A stretch of DNA of 13,741 nucleotides from Desulfovibrionales bacterium GWA2_65_9 (GTDB taxonomy: Bacteria > Desulfobacterota > Desulfovibrionia > Desulfovibrionales > Desulfovibrionaceae). Shown here piece after piece: positions 1 through 6,713 of the stretch. Within the stretch, counting starts at the first letter, position 1; every line of letters starts with the position of its first letter. The notes under the pieces were generated by a model. It was not told the DNA's origin and searched no databases. It saw only the letters and a list, made by a program, of their open reading frames with translations. The stretch spans positions 1-13,741 of the forward strand of contig MGTN01000153.1 in assembly GCA_001799475.1 (NCBI GenBank), read 5' to 3'. Position numbers and translations under genes: made by a program.

Positions 1-1719
1 AACCTCGTGCGCGTGGAAATGGCTCAGGTGGGCGACTACCAGGCGCGCGCGGCCAAGGAGGAATTCTCGCCCGAGCAGGCCAAGACCAAGGCCCTGGAGT
101 TCATTGCCAAGCACCGCTACGGCGCGGACGGCAAGGATTATTTCTGGGTCAACAGCAGCGACAGCACCCCGATCATGATCATGCACCCGACCGTGCCCGC
201 CTTGAACGGCAAGCCCATCCTGGACCCGAAGTTCAGCACCGCCACAAGCATGCGCTACCGCGACTCCGGCGGGAAATGGGTCGTCACCGAGATCCCGGGC
301 GGCAAGGGCAACCTCTTCCAGACCATGATCCAGGTGACGAGCAAGAGCCCGGACGGCATGGGCTACGTCACCTACAACTGGCCCAAGCCCAAGGTCGGCG
401 GCGGCGTCACCGAGCAGATGTTCCCCAAGGAGTCCTGCGTCAAGCTGGACAAAGGGTGGGGTTGGGTCGTCGGCACCGGCGTCTACGTGGACGACGTTGA
501 GGCCGAGGTGGCCGGGATGCGCCTCATCGTCCTCGGCGTGGTGGGCGTGGTGGCCCTGGCCGCAGCGGCCCTGACCCTGCTCATCCTGCTCGGCATCACC
601 AAGCCCCTGGGGCGGCTGGTGGGCTATTCCCTGAAGGTGGCCGAGGGCAAGCTCGACGCCGCCATCGAGGGCAGCTACCACGCCGAACTCGGCGAACTCA
701 AGGACTCGCTCACCCTCATGGTGGGCCGCCTCAAGGAAGAGATCGCCATCGCCAAAAAGCAGGAGGCCATCGCGGCCGAGAAGACCTGCGAGGGCGAAAG
801 GACCCTGGAAGCCCTTCAGCGCGCGGAAGAAGAAGCCAAGGTGCAGACCAAGCAGGCCGTGACCGCCATCGTGGAGAAGCTCAAGGGCGCCAGCGAGGAG
901 GTGCTCTCCTCGGTCACCACGGCCATGATGGAGATCGAGGACATCCACAACGAATCCGAACAGCAGATGGGGCACATCGGCGAGGTGGCCACGGCCATGG
1001 ACGAGATGACCGCCACAGTCCTCGAGGTGGCCAAGAACGCCGGAAGCGCGGCCGAGGGCGCGGAGAACACCCGCCAGAGCGCCGAGAGCGGCGCCAAGGT
1101 CGTGGAGAGCTCGGTCAAGGCCATCAACACCGTGCACGGGCTCACCGTGCAGCTCAAGACCAACATGGCCGAGCTGAGCACCCAGGCCGACGGCATCGGC
1201 CAGATCATGGGCGTCATCTCCGACATCGCCGACCAGACCAACCTGCTGGCGCTGAACGCCGCCATTGAGGCCGCCCGCGCGGGCGACGCCGGGCGCGGCT
1301 TTGCCGTGGTGGCCGACGAGGTGCGCAAGCTGGCCGAAAAGACCATGAACGCCACCAAGGAGGTGGCCCAGGCCGTCACCGCCATCCAGGGCGCGGCCAA
1401 GGTCAACATGGGCAGCGTGGACTCGGCCTCCCAGGCCGTGGAGCAGGCCACCGCCTTTGCCAACGAGTCCGGCCAGGCCCTCAAGAGCATCGTGCGCCTC
1501 GTGGGCGGCACCTCGGACCAGGTGCGCAGCATCGCCACGGCCTCGGAGGAGCAGTCCGCCGCCAGCGAAGAGATCGACCGGGTCATCGGCAAGGTCCGCT
1601 CCGCCTCCCAGGTGGCCCTGGACAACACGGCCACCGCAGCCAACGCCGTGTCCAAGACCTCGAAGGCCGCGCGCACCCTGCAAGAGGAGATCGAGGACCT
1701 GGAGAAGATGTACTCTTAG
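1..1719 (+). CDS. Methyl-accepting chemotaxis protein, 5' partial
   Basis: The frame is open from the first base, so the true start and the first membrane segment lie upstream. The periplasmic part resembles a single Cache domain (sCache_2 type), with YFWVN around 139-153 and MHP around 181-189, and would sense a small ligand. One membrane segment follows at about 517-597, then a HAMP linker (about 595-750) and a long helical signalling domain. The highly conserved hairpin tip, with DQTNLLALNAAIEAARAGD, lies at about 1230-1287 and is the contact region for CheA and CheW. The C-terminus is EKMYS, without an NWETF-like CheR/CheB tether. By family, the protein sits at the inner membrane and passes ligand occupancy to the CheA kinase. 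No che genes are adjacent, so it is an orphan receptor here. The ligand cannot be read from the sequence. Confidence 0.95.
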   Translation, partial: NLVRVEMAQVGDYQARAAKEEFSPEQAKTKALEFIAKHRYGADGKDYFWVNSSDSTPIMIMHPTVPALNGKPILDPKFSTATSMRYRDSGGKWVVTEIPGGKGNLFQTMIQVTSKSPDGMGYVTYNWPKPKVGGGVTEQMFPKESCVKLDKGWGWVVGTGVYVDDVEAEVAGMRLIVLGVVGVVALAAAALTLLILLGITKPLGRLVGYSLKVAEGKLDAAIEGSYHAELGELKDSLTLMVGRLKEEIAIAKKQEAIAAEKTCEGERTLEALQRAEEEAKVQTKQAVTAIVEKLKGASEEVLSSVTTAMMEIEDIHNESEQQMGHIGEVATAMDEMTATVLEVAKNAGSAAEGAENTRQSAESGAKVVESSVKAINTVHGLTVQLKTNMAELSTQADGIGQIMGVISDIADQTNLLALNAAIEAARAGDAGRGFAVVADEVRKLAEKTMNATKEVAQAVTAIQGAAKVNMGSVDSASQAVEQATAFANESGQALKSIVRLVGGTSDQVRSIATASEEQSAASEEIDRVIGKVRSASQVALDNTATAANAVSKTSKAARTLQEEIEDLEKMYS

Positions 1720-1739
1720 GAACGCAAGGGCCACAGCAC

Positions 1740-1777
1740 AAGGCCGTCAGGAGGGGAGCACCCGTCCTGGCGGCCTT
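1740..1777 (+). terminator. Hairpin downstream of the chemoreceptor gene, possible terminator
   Basis: A 13-bp stem starts 20 bases after the chemoreceptor stop codon. The left arm is 1740-1752 (AAGGCCGTCAGGA) and the right arm is 1765-1777 (TCCTGGCGGCCTT). The single mismatch becomes a G-U pair in RNA, and the loop is 12 bases. No T-run follows, so it may work as a 3' end stabiliser or with Rho rather than as a textbook intrinsic terminator. Confidence 0.5.
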
Positions 1778-1872
1778 GCCGCGTCAAAAGCCCCGCCAGC
1801 AGCAGGCGCGCATACGGCCTGTTTCCAAAAGATGGATTGTGTTCCCTGGCGAGGAGAAAGCCTATTGAGGAG

Positions 1873-1904
1873 CCAGGGGGTGTACTCAGGCGGTACAGCC
1901 CTGG
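1873..1904. other. Bulged hairpin in the convergent intergenic region
   Basis: CCAGGG at 1873-1878 pairs with CCCTGG at 1899-1904, and TGTAC at 1881-1885 pairs with GTACA at 1893-1897. A small internal loop lies between the two stems. It sits between convergent genes (1719 and 1984) in about 260 bases with no convincing ORF. A weak 4-bp hairpin at 1966-1976, followed on the minus strand by a short T-run (A-run at 1960-1963 on the plus strand), could end the operon arriving from 1984. No known RNA family was recognised. Confidence 0.3.
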
Positions 1905-1983
1905 GCCCAAATCGGCGCGCGACGCCCCCCGAACAGGCGCATGGCGAGGTCCAGGGGGCAAAAGACGCTTTGAGCGACAGGCC

Positions 1984-2811
1984 CTACAGCCAGCGCACCT
2001 GGGCCGCCTTTCTCGGCGGCAGGCGCTTGAAGCCGTACTTCGGGTATCCGGCCATGAGCGCGCCCAGGACCCGGTGGCCCTTGGGGATGCGCAGCGCCGC
2101 GTTCAGCTCCGCCGAATCCTGGGCCGCCAGCATCAGCAGCCCGGCCCAGCAGGTGCCCACGCCATGCGCATGGGCCGCCAGCTCAAGGTAGGTCAGGGCG
2201 ATGGCCCCGTCCACGGTGTGGTCAAAGCCGGTGGCCTCGGCGTGGGCCACGACCAGGTTCGGCGCGCCGCGCAGGATCACGTCCTCGCCTTTTTCCCAGG
2301 CCTCCAGGAACCCCAGGAAATACGGCAGCCGCCGCAGCGCGTTCGCCGTCAGCCCGGCCAGCTCAAGCATGCGCTCGCGGCCCTCGACCACCAGCCAGCG
2401 CACCGGCTGGGCGTTCATGCCCGAAGGGGCGTAGCGCGCGGTGTCGATGAGCTGGAGCAGCAGCTCGCGGTCCACGGGCCTGCTCTTGTAGCGGCGCACC
2501 GAGCGGCGCGAGCGCAACAGTTGTTCTGCCGCCTCCGGGGTCACGGTGAACTTCTTCTCCAGGGCGGGCAGCGCCTCCGGGGCCAACCCGGCCAGGGTCA
2601 GCGCGCTCTGTGGGCACACGGCGATGCAGTGGCCGCACAGGATGCAGCGCGTGGCCGCGTCGTCCGCACCGTTGGGCAGGCCGTCCGGGCCAAAGGCGAT
2701 GATGCCCACCGGGCATTCGGCAATGCACAGGCCGTCCTTGTCGCAGCGGGCCGGGTCGATCTGGATGTGGGGCTGGATATGGGGCTGGATGTGGGGCTTG
2801 GTGTCGGGCAT
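1984..2811 (-). CDS. Ferredoxin-nitroreductase fusion (FMN oxidoreductase)
   Basis: The protein has 275 residues. The ATG at 2811 is chosen because AAGGAG precedes it at good spacing and it lies 17 bases after the upstream gene. Residues 2-18 contain three consecutive PHIQ units. Residues 20-70 form a two-cluster ferredoxin domain. Its second motif is canonical (C56, C59, C62, C66-Pro). The first has Asp26 where the second Cys is expected (C23-x2-D26-x2-C29-x3-C33-Pro). Residues 98-275 are a nitroreductase-family flavin domain, with the usual Arg-Ser-x-Arg start (RSRRSVRRY) and APSGMNAQP at 128-136. By family, electrons pass from a reduced partner through the FeS clusters to FMN and on to an organic acceptor. 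The protein is probably cytoplasmic. The substrate is unknown; co-transcription with a nucleoside transporter is the only context clue. Confidence 0.9.
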   Translation of the reverse strand: MPDTKPHIQPHIQPHIQIDPARCDKDGLCIAECPVGIIAFGPDGLPNGADDAATRCILCGHCIAVCPQSALTLAGLAPEALPALEKKFTVTPEAAEQLLRSRRSVRRYKSRPVDRELLLQLIDTARYAPSGMNAQPVRWLVVEGRERMLELAGLTANALRRLPYFLGFLEAWEKGEDVILRGAPNLVVAHAEATGFDHTVDGAIALTYLELAAHAHGVGTCWAGLLMLAAQDSAELNAALRIPKGHRVLGALMAGYPKYGFKRLPPRKAAQVRWL

Positions 2812-2828
2812 GGGAGTCTCCTTCTGGT

Positions 2829-4082
2829 TCACAACGAGGCGATGACGCCGACCACGCAGCCGGTCATGAGCGAGGCGATGACCCCGGCCAAGAGCGAACG
2901 CATCCCTAAGCCGGTGATCTCGCTGCGGCGCTCCGGGCACAGCGTGCCCAGGCCCGCGATGAGGATGCCCAAACTGCCGAAGTTGGCGAAGCTGCACATG
3001 GCGTAAGTCAGGATGAGCCGGGAATGGGCCGAGAGCGCGCCTTCGGGCAGGGCCGCCAGGTCCATGAAGGCCAGAAACTCGTTCAGGATGATCTTGGTGC
3101 CCAGCAGCGACCCGGCGGTCTGGGCCTCGGCCCAGGGCACGCCGATGAGCCAGGCCACGGGCGAGAGGAGCGCGCCCAGGCCGCGCTGCAGGGTCACGGG
3201 CGCGCCGTAGACGTCCGGCAGGGCGGACAACCCGATATTGGCCAGCTTGACCACGGCCACGAACACGATGAGCATGGCCACGATGTTCCAGAAGAGGGTC
3301 AAGCCCTCCCAGGTGCCCCGGCACAGGGCGTCCACCGGGCCAGAGGCCGCCGATTCCGGCATCTCGTGGCCCAGGGTGGGCTGGTCGCGTTCCGGGAGCA
3401 TCAGCGCGGCCACCAGCAGCGCGGCGGGCGCGTGGATCACCGAGGCCGTGAGGATGTGGCCCAGCGCGTCGGGAATGACGTTTTGCAGCACCGAGGCGTA
3501 GAGCACGAGCATGGTGCCCGCGATGCAGCTCATGCCCGTGGCCATGAGGCCGAAGAGCTCGCTGCGGGTCATGACCGCAAGATACGGACGGATCAACAGC
3601 GGCGACTCGATCATGCCCAGGAAGATGCAGCCCGCCGCGCCCACACCCAAAGCGCCGCCGATGCCCATGGCCTTTTCCAGCACCAGGGAGAACAGCCGCA
3701 CCACGCGCTGCAAGATGCCCCAGTAGAACAACAGCGAGGCCAGGGCCGCGATGAGGATGACCAGGGGCAAGGCCTGGAAGGCCAGGCTGAAGGTCAGGGC
3801 CGGGTTGGTCGGAACAAATGGCGAGGGTGCGCCGCCCACAAAGCCGAAGACAAAGCTGGTGCCCGCGCGGGTGGCCTCCTCCAGGGCATGGACCACGCCG
3901 TTCAGGCCCATGAACAGGGCTTTAAATGCCGGGACCTTGAGCACCAGCCCGGCGATGCCGAACTGCAAAGCCAGCCCGGCTGTGATCATGCGCCAGGGCA
4001 AACGCCGGACGCTGCCGCGCTCGACGCTGGCCAGCCAGGCGATAACCATCAGGGCCACGAGGCCCAAGGCGCTGTGGAGCAT
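2829..4082 (-). CDS. Concentrative nucleoside transporter (CNT family)
   Basis: This is a polytopic inner-membrane protein of 417 residues, close to the usual length of bacterial NupC-type transporters. The CNT signatures are present: G-T-K-I-I-L-NEF-L-A around residues 325-338, and a Tyr-Ala-x-Cys-x-Phe-Ala-Asn-Phe-Gly-Ser block near residues 365-380. By family, these line the nucleoside and cation sites. It would import nucleosides with Na+ or H+. There are two in-frame ATGs, at 4088 and 4082. The Shine-Dalgarno AGGAG directly abuts the first and lies 6 bases from the second, so 4082 is preferred. The ferredoxin-nitroreductase gene follows after 17 bases, indicating an operon. A distant relative that carries another substrate cannot be excluded. 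Confidence 0.88.
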   Translation of the reverse strand: MLHSALGLVALMVIAWLASVERGSVRRLPWRMITAGLALQFGIAGLVLKVPAFKALFMGLNGVVHALEEATRAGTSFVFGFVGGAPSPFVPTNPALTFSLAFQALPLVILIAALASLLFYWGILQRVVRLFSLVLEKAMGIGGALGVGAAGCIFLGMIESPLLIRPYLAVMTRSELFGLMATGMSCIAGTMLVLYASVLQNVIPDALGHILTASVIHAPAALLVAALMLPERDQPTLGHEMPESAASGPVDALCRGTWEGLTLFWNIVAMLIVFVAVVKLANIGLSALPDVYGAPVTLQRGLGALLSPVAWLIGVPWAEAQTAGSLLGTKIILNEFLAFMDLAALPEGALSAHSRLILTYAMCSFANFGSLGILIAGLGTLCPERRSEITGLGMRSLLAGVIASLMTGCVVGVIASL

Positions 4083-4131
4083 GAACATCTCCTCACTGGA
4101 ATTCGGACGCGAAATTTTGTCGCCCTGGCAT

Positions 4132-4160
4132 CTTGTGCGGGATTTTTCTGGTTTTGTGAA
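4132..4160 (-). promoter_or_regulatory. Possible promoter of the transporter/nitroreductase operon
   Basis: On the minus strand, TTCACA (4155-4160) matches the -35 consensus in 5 of 6 positions. It is 17 bases from CACAAG (4132-4137), which matches the -10 in only 3 of 6. It lies about 50 bases upstream of the start at 4082. It is the best pair seen there, but weak. Confidence 0.28.
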
Positions 4161-4225
4161 GGGGTTGGCGGATGAACCGCTGAGCGATAACAGAGGGTTG
4201 ACCGCAGACCTCGGCGCATGTATTC

Positions 4226-4256
4226 AGTATAATGATCGATACAAATCATACGTATG
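4226..4256 (+). promoter_or_regulatory. -10 element and palindrome upstream of the membrane protein gene
   Basis: A perfect TATAAT lies at 4228-4233, and no good -35 is 17 bases upstream. TTGACC at 4198-4203 is 24 bases away from it, although it is 17 bases from a poor TATTCA at 4221-4226. Read on the minus strand the same spot gives TATACT (4231-4226), so the site could serve both directions. A perfect 10-bp palindrome, CATACGTATG, follows at 4247-4256, just before the ribosome binding site at 4260-4265. Confidence 0.45.
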
Positions 4257-4271
4257 CATAGGAGGGACGAT

Positions 4272-5105
4272 GTGACGCAAACAGAACCGGGACTCTTGCG
4301 GACAAGCTTCCGCTTCGTAAAAACGGCCTTAAGCGAGAACGCCCTGCTGCGCACCAGCGTTTTGGCCACGGTGCTGTGCATCACCCTGGCCTGTATCGCG
4401 CTGGCGTTCTTCGGCGTCACCTATTCCCTCAATCCGAAAGAGGCCGCCAACGTCTACTCGCCGCGCCTCTTCGCCCTTCTGTTCCTGCCTGCAGACTTCC
4501 TCGTCTACGACCTGATCCTGGGCAACCCCAAGCCGCGCACCACCCTCAAGAATCTCTATCTGGACTGGCGGCTGCCGCGCCTGTTCTGGGCGACAATAAA
4601 GACGTTTCTGGCCGTGCTGCTGCCCTTCCTTGTTGCAATGATGCTGCTTGTGGCCGCGACAGGGGGAGTTAATAGCGGCAAGCCCACAGGCATCGCCATC
4701 CTGGTGCTGGTCGTCGGCATCCCCGCAGTGTTCGGGGCGATGCTCTACTTCCTGTTCCGGTTCTTCTACCTCTCCATCGTGGTGGCCCGGCGCGAGGGAA
4801 AGCCCATGCGCACCGCCTTCCGGGAGACCAAGGGAAATGTCTGGAGGGTCGGCTGCGCCCTGTTCCTGCCCTACCTCGCCATCTTTGCCGTGACTATCCC
4901 CATGGAGCTTCTCGGCCCTGTTCTGGAACGCCATCTCGGCTTCGTGGGCCTGGCGCCCTGGTTCCTGCTCGACGCGGGCCTGACGGGCTTCATAAGCTGC
5001 CTCTCCGCAGCGGTGCTGGCCTTCTCGTACCAGCGGCTAAGGCTTGAGGCTTCGCCATCGGCCGACCTGGACGTGGCACCTCCCTCGCCACCTCAACATC
5101 CGTAA
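4272..5105 (+). CDS. Polytopic membrane protein of unknown function
   Basis: The protein has 277 residues. The GTG at 4272 is preferred because AGGAGG (4260-4265) lies 6 bases before it. The in-frame ATG at 4254 precedes that site and would have no ribosome binding site. About six hydrophobic segments are visible, roughly at residues 25-50, 65-85, 105-130, 140-170, 190-212 and 225-258. The sequence AFRETKGNVWRV before the fifth segment resembles a short amphipathic motif (charged residues, then Gly-Asn-x-Trp-Arg) seen in YciC-like and other poorly characterised six-helix membrane proteins. That is a resemblance of pattern, not an assignment. The C-terminal tail is rich in Pro and Ser. The gene stands alone: the upstream operon runs the other way and the next gene has a different base composition. 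No function is proposed. Confidence 0.8.
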   Translation: MTQTEPGLLRTSFRFVKTALSENALLRTSVLATVLCITLACIALAFFGVTYSLNPKEAANVYSPRLFALLFLPADFLVYDLILGNPKPRTTLKNLYLDWRLPRLFWATIKTFLAVLLPFLVAMMLLVAATGGVNSGKPTGIAILVLVVGIPAVFGAMLYFLFRFFYLSIVVARREGKPMRTAFRETKGNVWRVGCALFLPYLAIFAVTIPMELLGPVLERHLGFVGLAPWFLLDAGLTGFISCLSAAVLAFSYQRLRLEASPSADLDVAPPSPPQHP

Positions 5106-5128
5106 GGGGCCACAGGGGGCGGCAAAAC

Positions 5129-5156
5129 TTGTTTGTTGCGCATATTGAGTTAAAAT
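5129..5156 (+). promoter_or_regulatory. Promoter of the AT-rich HEPN-like gene
   Basis: TTGTTT (5129-5134), a 16-base spacer, then TAAAAT (5151-5156, 5 of 6 to consensus). Transcription would start near 5163, leaving a leader of about 30 bases before the chosen start at 5192. This also argues against a start at 5165, which would leave almost no leader. Confidence 0.5.
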
Positions 5157-5191
5157 AGCTGCACTTGGTCCACGATTTTCCTGGAGGGAAC

Positions 5192-5746
5192 TTGGAAACA
5201 TTCGTGACTTTAGCCACAGGCCTTGCATGGCCAATCGCAACGATTTGGTTGGCCTATCTGTTGCGACCAGAAGTCCGGTCCTTAATTGAACGCCTCAATT
5301 CCTTAAAAGTTGCAGGGGGAGAAGCGGTATTCGGAAAGTCTCTAGATAAGGCCGAGGTTGAGGCTGCCAAATTGCCACAGGACGTGTCGGCAAAGCCAGA
5401 TGAGGCGGATGAAATAACACCCAAGCTCGATACGCTTCGGAGAATAGCGGAAGTATCGCCCCGTGCGGCCATTATGGCAGCGTGGTCATTAGTAGAAACA
5501 GCGGCTTTGCCGTTGACCCCCACTACACAAAATGATCGCCCGGTTCACGGCATAGGATTATTACACCAAATCGTTACAACCGCGAATTTATCCCAGGAAG
5601 ATTCCAATTTAATTATCAGCTTGCGAAACCTACGAAATCAAGCAGCACACTTGCCTGATTTCGCTTTAACCTCAGAAGAAGCTGAAAGGTATTTAAAGTT
5701 GGCTGTTACCATGGCCAAGCTTATAGAGAGCAAAAAAGCAGCATAA
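5192..5746 (+). CDS. Membrane-anchored protein with HEPN-like R-x4-H motif
   Basis: The protein has 184 residues if it starts at the TTG at 5192, which follows GGAGGG at 5183-5188. A GTG at 5204 is an alternative. Residues 5-24 form one hydrophobic segment near the N-terminus, probably an inner-membrane anchor. A charged linker follows (about 50-80), then a helical domain. Near its end is RNLRNQAAH, that is R148-N-x3-H153, fitting the R-x4-6-H motif of HEPN and DUF4145-like domains, followed by helix-forming sequence to the C-terminus. Some HEPN proteins are RNases in toxin or phage-defence systems; others are only small-molecule or nucleotide-binding modules. Base composition is far AT-richer than its neighbours, with A/T-ending codons frequent, suggesting transfer. 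It has no partner gene of the same composition, so an antitoxin pair is not supported. Confidence 0.75.
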   Translation: METFVTLATGLAWPIATIWLAYLLRPEVRSLIERLNSLKVAGGEAVFGKSLDKAEVEAAKLPQDVSAKPDEADEITPKLDTLRRIAEVSPRAAIMAAWSLVETAALPLTPTTQNDRPVHGIGLLHQIVTTANLSQEDSNLIISLRNLRNQAAHLPDFALTSEEAERYLKLAVTMAKLIESKKAA

Positions 5747-5755
5747 CAAACTTCA

Positions 5756-5805
5756 GGGCTATAGCCCCCCCCACAAAGCGGCGCGCCTCGCCCCCCCCTA
5801 CCCCC
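5756..5805. other. Palindrome and poly-C tracts at the edge of the AT-rich gene
   Basis: A perfect 12-base palindrome GGGCTATAGCCC lies at 5756-5767, ten bases after the AT-rich gene. It merges into a run of eight C (5765-5772). A second run of eight C at 5791-5798 is followed by TA and five more C (5801-5805). The palindrome has no T-run, so it is not called a terminator. Confidence 0.5.
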
Positions 5806-5980
5806 ACCGCTCCCGCAGTATCCGCGCCGCAGCAGCCATGGACTTGAGCTTGGCCGCTGCCACCTCCTCCACGTTGACGCAGCGGTTGGCGAAGCAGCCG
5901 AACCCGCAGTCCGTGTTCAGGAAGATTTGCTCAGGCTTGAAGTATTCCAGCGCGGCCTCGGCCTTGTCGCAGTGGCGCCG
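5798..5980 (-). pseudogene. C-terminal remnant of a MetE-like methyltransferase gene
   Basis: On the minus strand, 5980-5801 translates without a stop into 60 residues that match the end of MetE-like (cobalamin-independent methionine synthase C-terminal/UROD-fold) proteins, ending in TAG at 5798-5800. Recognisable parts are LEYFKPEQIFLN, then TDCGFGCFANRCVN, then AAAKLKSM and AARILRERWG. The Cys of the DCGFG block corresponds to a zinc ligand in MetE. The rest of the gene, several hundred codons, is absent: family similarity stops at 5980, and directly beyond it lies the terminator of the next gene. There is no start codon or ribosome binding site, so this is a deletion relic, not a small gene. 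The usual function would be methyl transfer to a thiol acceptor; the fragment cannot do this. Confidence 0.8.
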
Positions 5981-6023
5981 TAAAATGAAACGGGCCGTCC
6001 GGCGAAGGGGTGCCAGACGGCCC
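5981..6023 (-). terminator. Intrinsic terminator of the sigma-54-controlled gene
   Basis: The arms are 5992-6003 and 6012-6023, giving a 12-bp stem on the minus strand with one G-U pair and a loop of 8. After the stem the minus strand reads G, then TTTCATTTTA (5990-5981). It lies about 30 bases after the stop codon at 6054. Confidence 0.7.
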
Positions 6024-6053
6024 AGGGGCAGGGGGAGGGACTCGCGTTCGGGG

Positions 6054-6623
6054 CTAGGCTACGCGGATGTCGCCCCCCAAGATTTCCCGGCGCACGCTGT
6101 CCAGGTCGATGACCACGGGGTCGATCATGCTGTGGCCTGTGCGCTCCCCCCAGGACTGGTCATCGGAGAAGCGGCGCCCGTAGCGGATGTCGTCCACGAT
6201 GTAGAAGTTGTCCTCGTGCAGCAGACGGTCCCAGCGGTGCACGAAGAACTCGAAGCTGGCGGGGTCGAAGTCCTGCACGTTGGCCCAGTGCCAGGTGAGC
6301 GAGCAGACCTCGTCGTTGTAGCCCATGAGCGCCAGGAACTTGGCCTTGCTGTCCAGGTACATGCGGCGGCGCAGCAGCACTGCGGCCTGCTTTACGGGCA
6401 GGGGATCGAAGTCCACCGGCTGGCCGTCCAGAGTCACCTCGACCACGGACTCGTCGCCCAGCTTCATGCCGCAGGTGCAGGTGTTGCCCTTGCGCCACCA
6501 TTCCAGGTACTTCTGCTTGTAGATGGCGCGCCCCTCAGCGCGGATCTTCTCTGCAGTGGCCGAGGACACGGGGTGCAGGGCCAGATCGCAGCAGCGTCCG
6601 TAGATGGTGAAGGCGAGTTCCAT
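6054..6623 (-). CDS. Unknown cytoplasmic protein under sigma-54 control
   Basis: The protein has 189 residues. The ATG at 6623 has GGAGG 6 bases upstream. No family was recognised. There is no signal peptide or membrane segment, and the sequence is aromatic- and acid-rich, like a folded soluble protein. Five cysteines occur: C11-C12, the pair C49-x-C51 in the patch NTCTCG, and C107. Trp and His cluster in SLTWHWANVQDFD (108-120), and an acidic stretch, VDD, lies at 143-145. The gene is a single transcription unit, with a sigma-54 promoter at 6714-6729 and a terminator at 5981-6023. The divergent neighbour encodes a sigma-54 activator, so it is the likely target of that activator. It could be a redox or metal-responsive accessory protein; that is inference from cysteines only. 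Confidence 0.82.
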   Translation of the reverse strand: MELAFTIYGRCCDLALHPVSSATAEKIRAEGRAIYKQKYLEWWRKGNTCTCGMKLGDESVVEVTLDGQPVDFDPLPVKQAAVLLRRRMYLDSKAKFLALMGYNDEVCSLTWHWANVQDFDPASFEFFVHRWDRLLHEDNFYIVDDIRYGRRFSDDQSWGERTGHSMIDPVVIDLDSVRREILGGDIRVA

Positions 6624-6713
6624 ATGCGTCCTCCAGGTTGGTTGGCAGCTTTTCGGGTGGCTCTGGCGGGGCAACGCCCCTTGTGCGCCCCGCTGGCCAT
6701 CTGCCTGGACTAA

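Noticed and set aside
816..1676. Long open frame (286 codons) antisense to the chemoreceptor signalling domain
   Set aside because: It is a low-complexity Ala/Ser/Met product of reading a GC-rich gene backwards; no ribosome binding site or domain.
1800..1983. A small structured RNA such as SRP RNA, 6S RNA or a tRNA in the first gap
   Set aside because: Hairpins exist, but none of the conserved loops or arms of these RNAs could be found.
4120..4145. A sigma-54-like TGGCAT...TGC upstream of the transporter
   Set aside because: The GG to GC distance is 8 bases, not the required 10, and the orientation does not fit the transporter.
3024..4175. Open frame of 383 codons antisense to the nucleoside transporter
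   Set aside because: Its composition (His, Gln, Gly, Ala) is typical of a reverse-complement shadow, while the transporter on the other strand has clear family motifs.
5165..5746. TTG at 5165 as start of the AT-rich gene
   Set aside because: It lacks a ribosome binding site and would leave almost no leader after the predicted promoter; the TTG at 5192 follows GGAGGG.
5192..5746. A toxin-antitoxin pair built on the HEPN-like protein
   Set aside because: No partner ORF of matching composition lies on either side; the neighbours are a GC-rich membrane gene and a pseudogene.
5838..6713. Open frame on the plus strand covering the MetE remnant and the sigma-54-controlled gene
   Set aside because: It runs through a terminator hairpin and across two minus-strand coding segments and has no recognisable domain.
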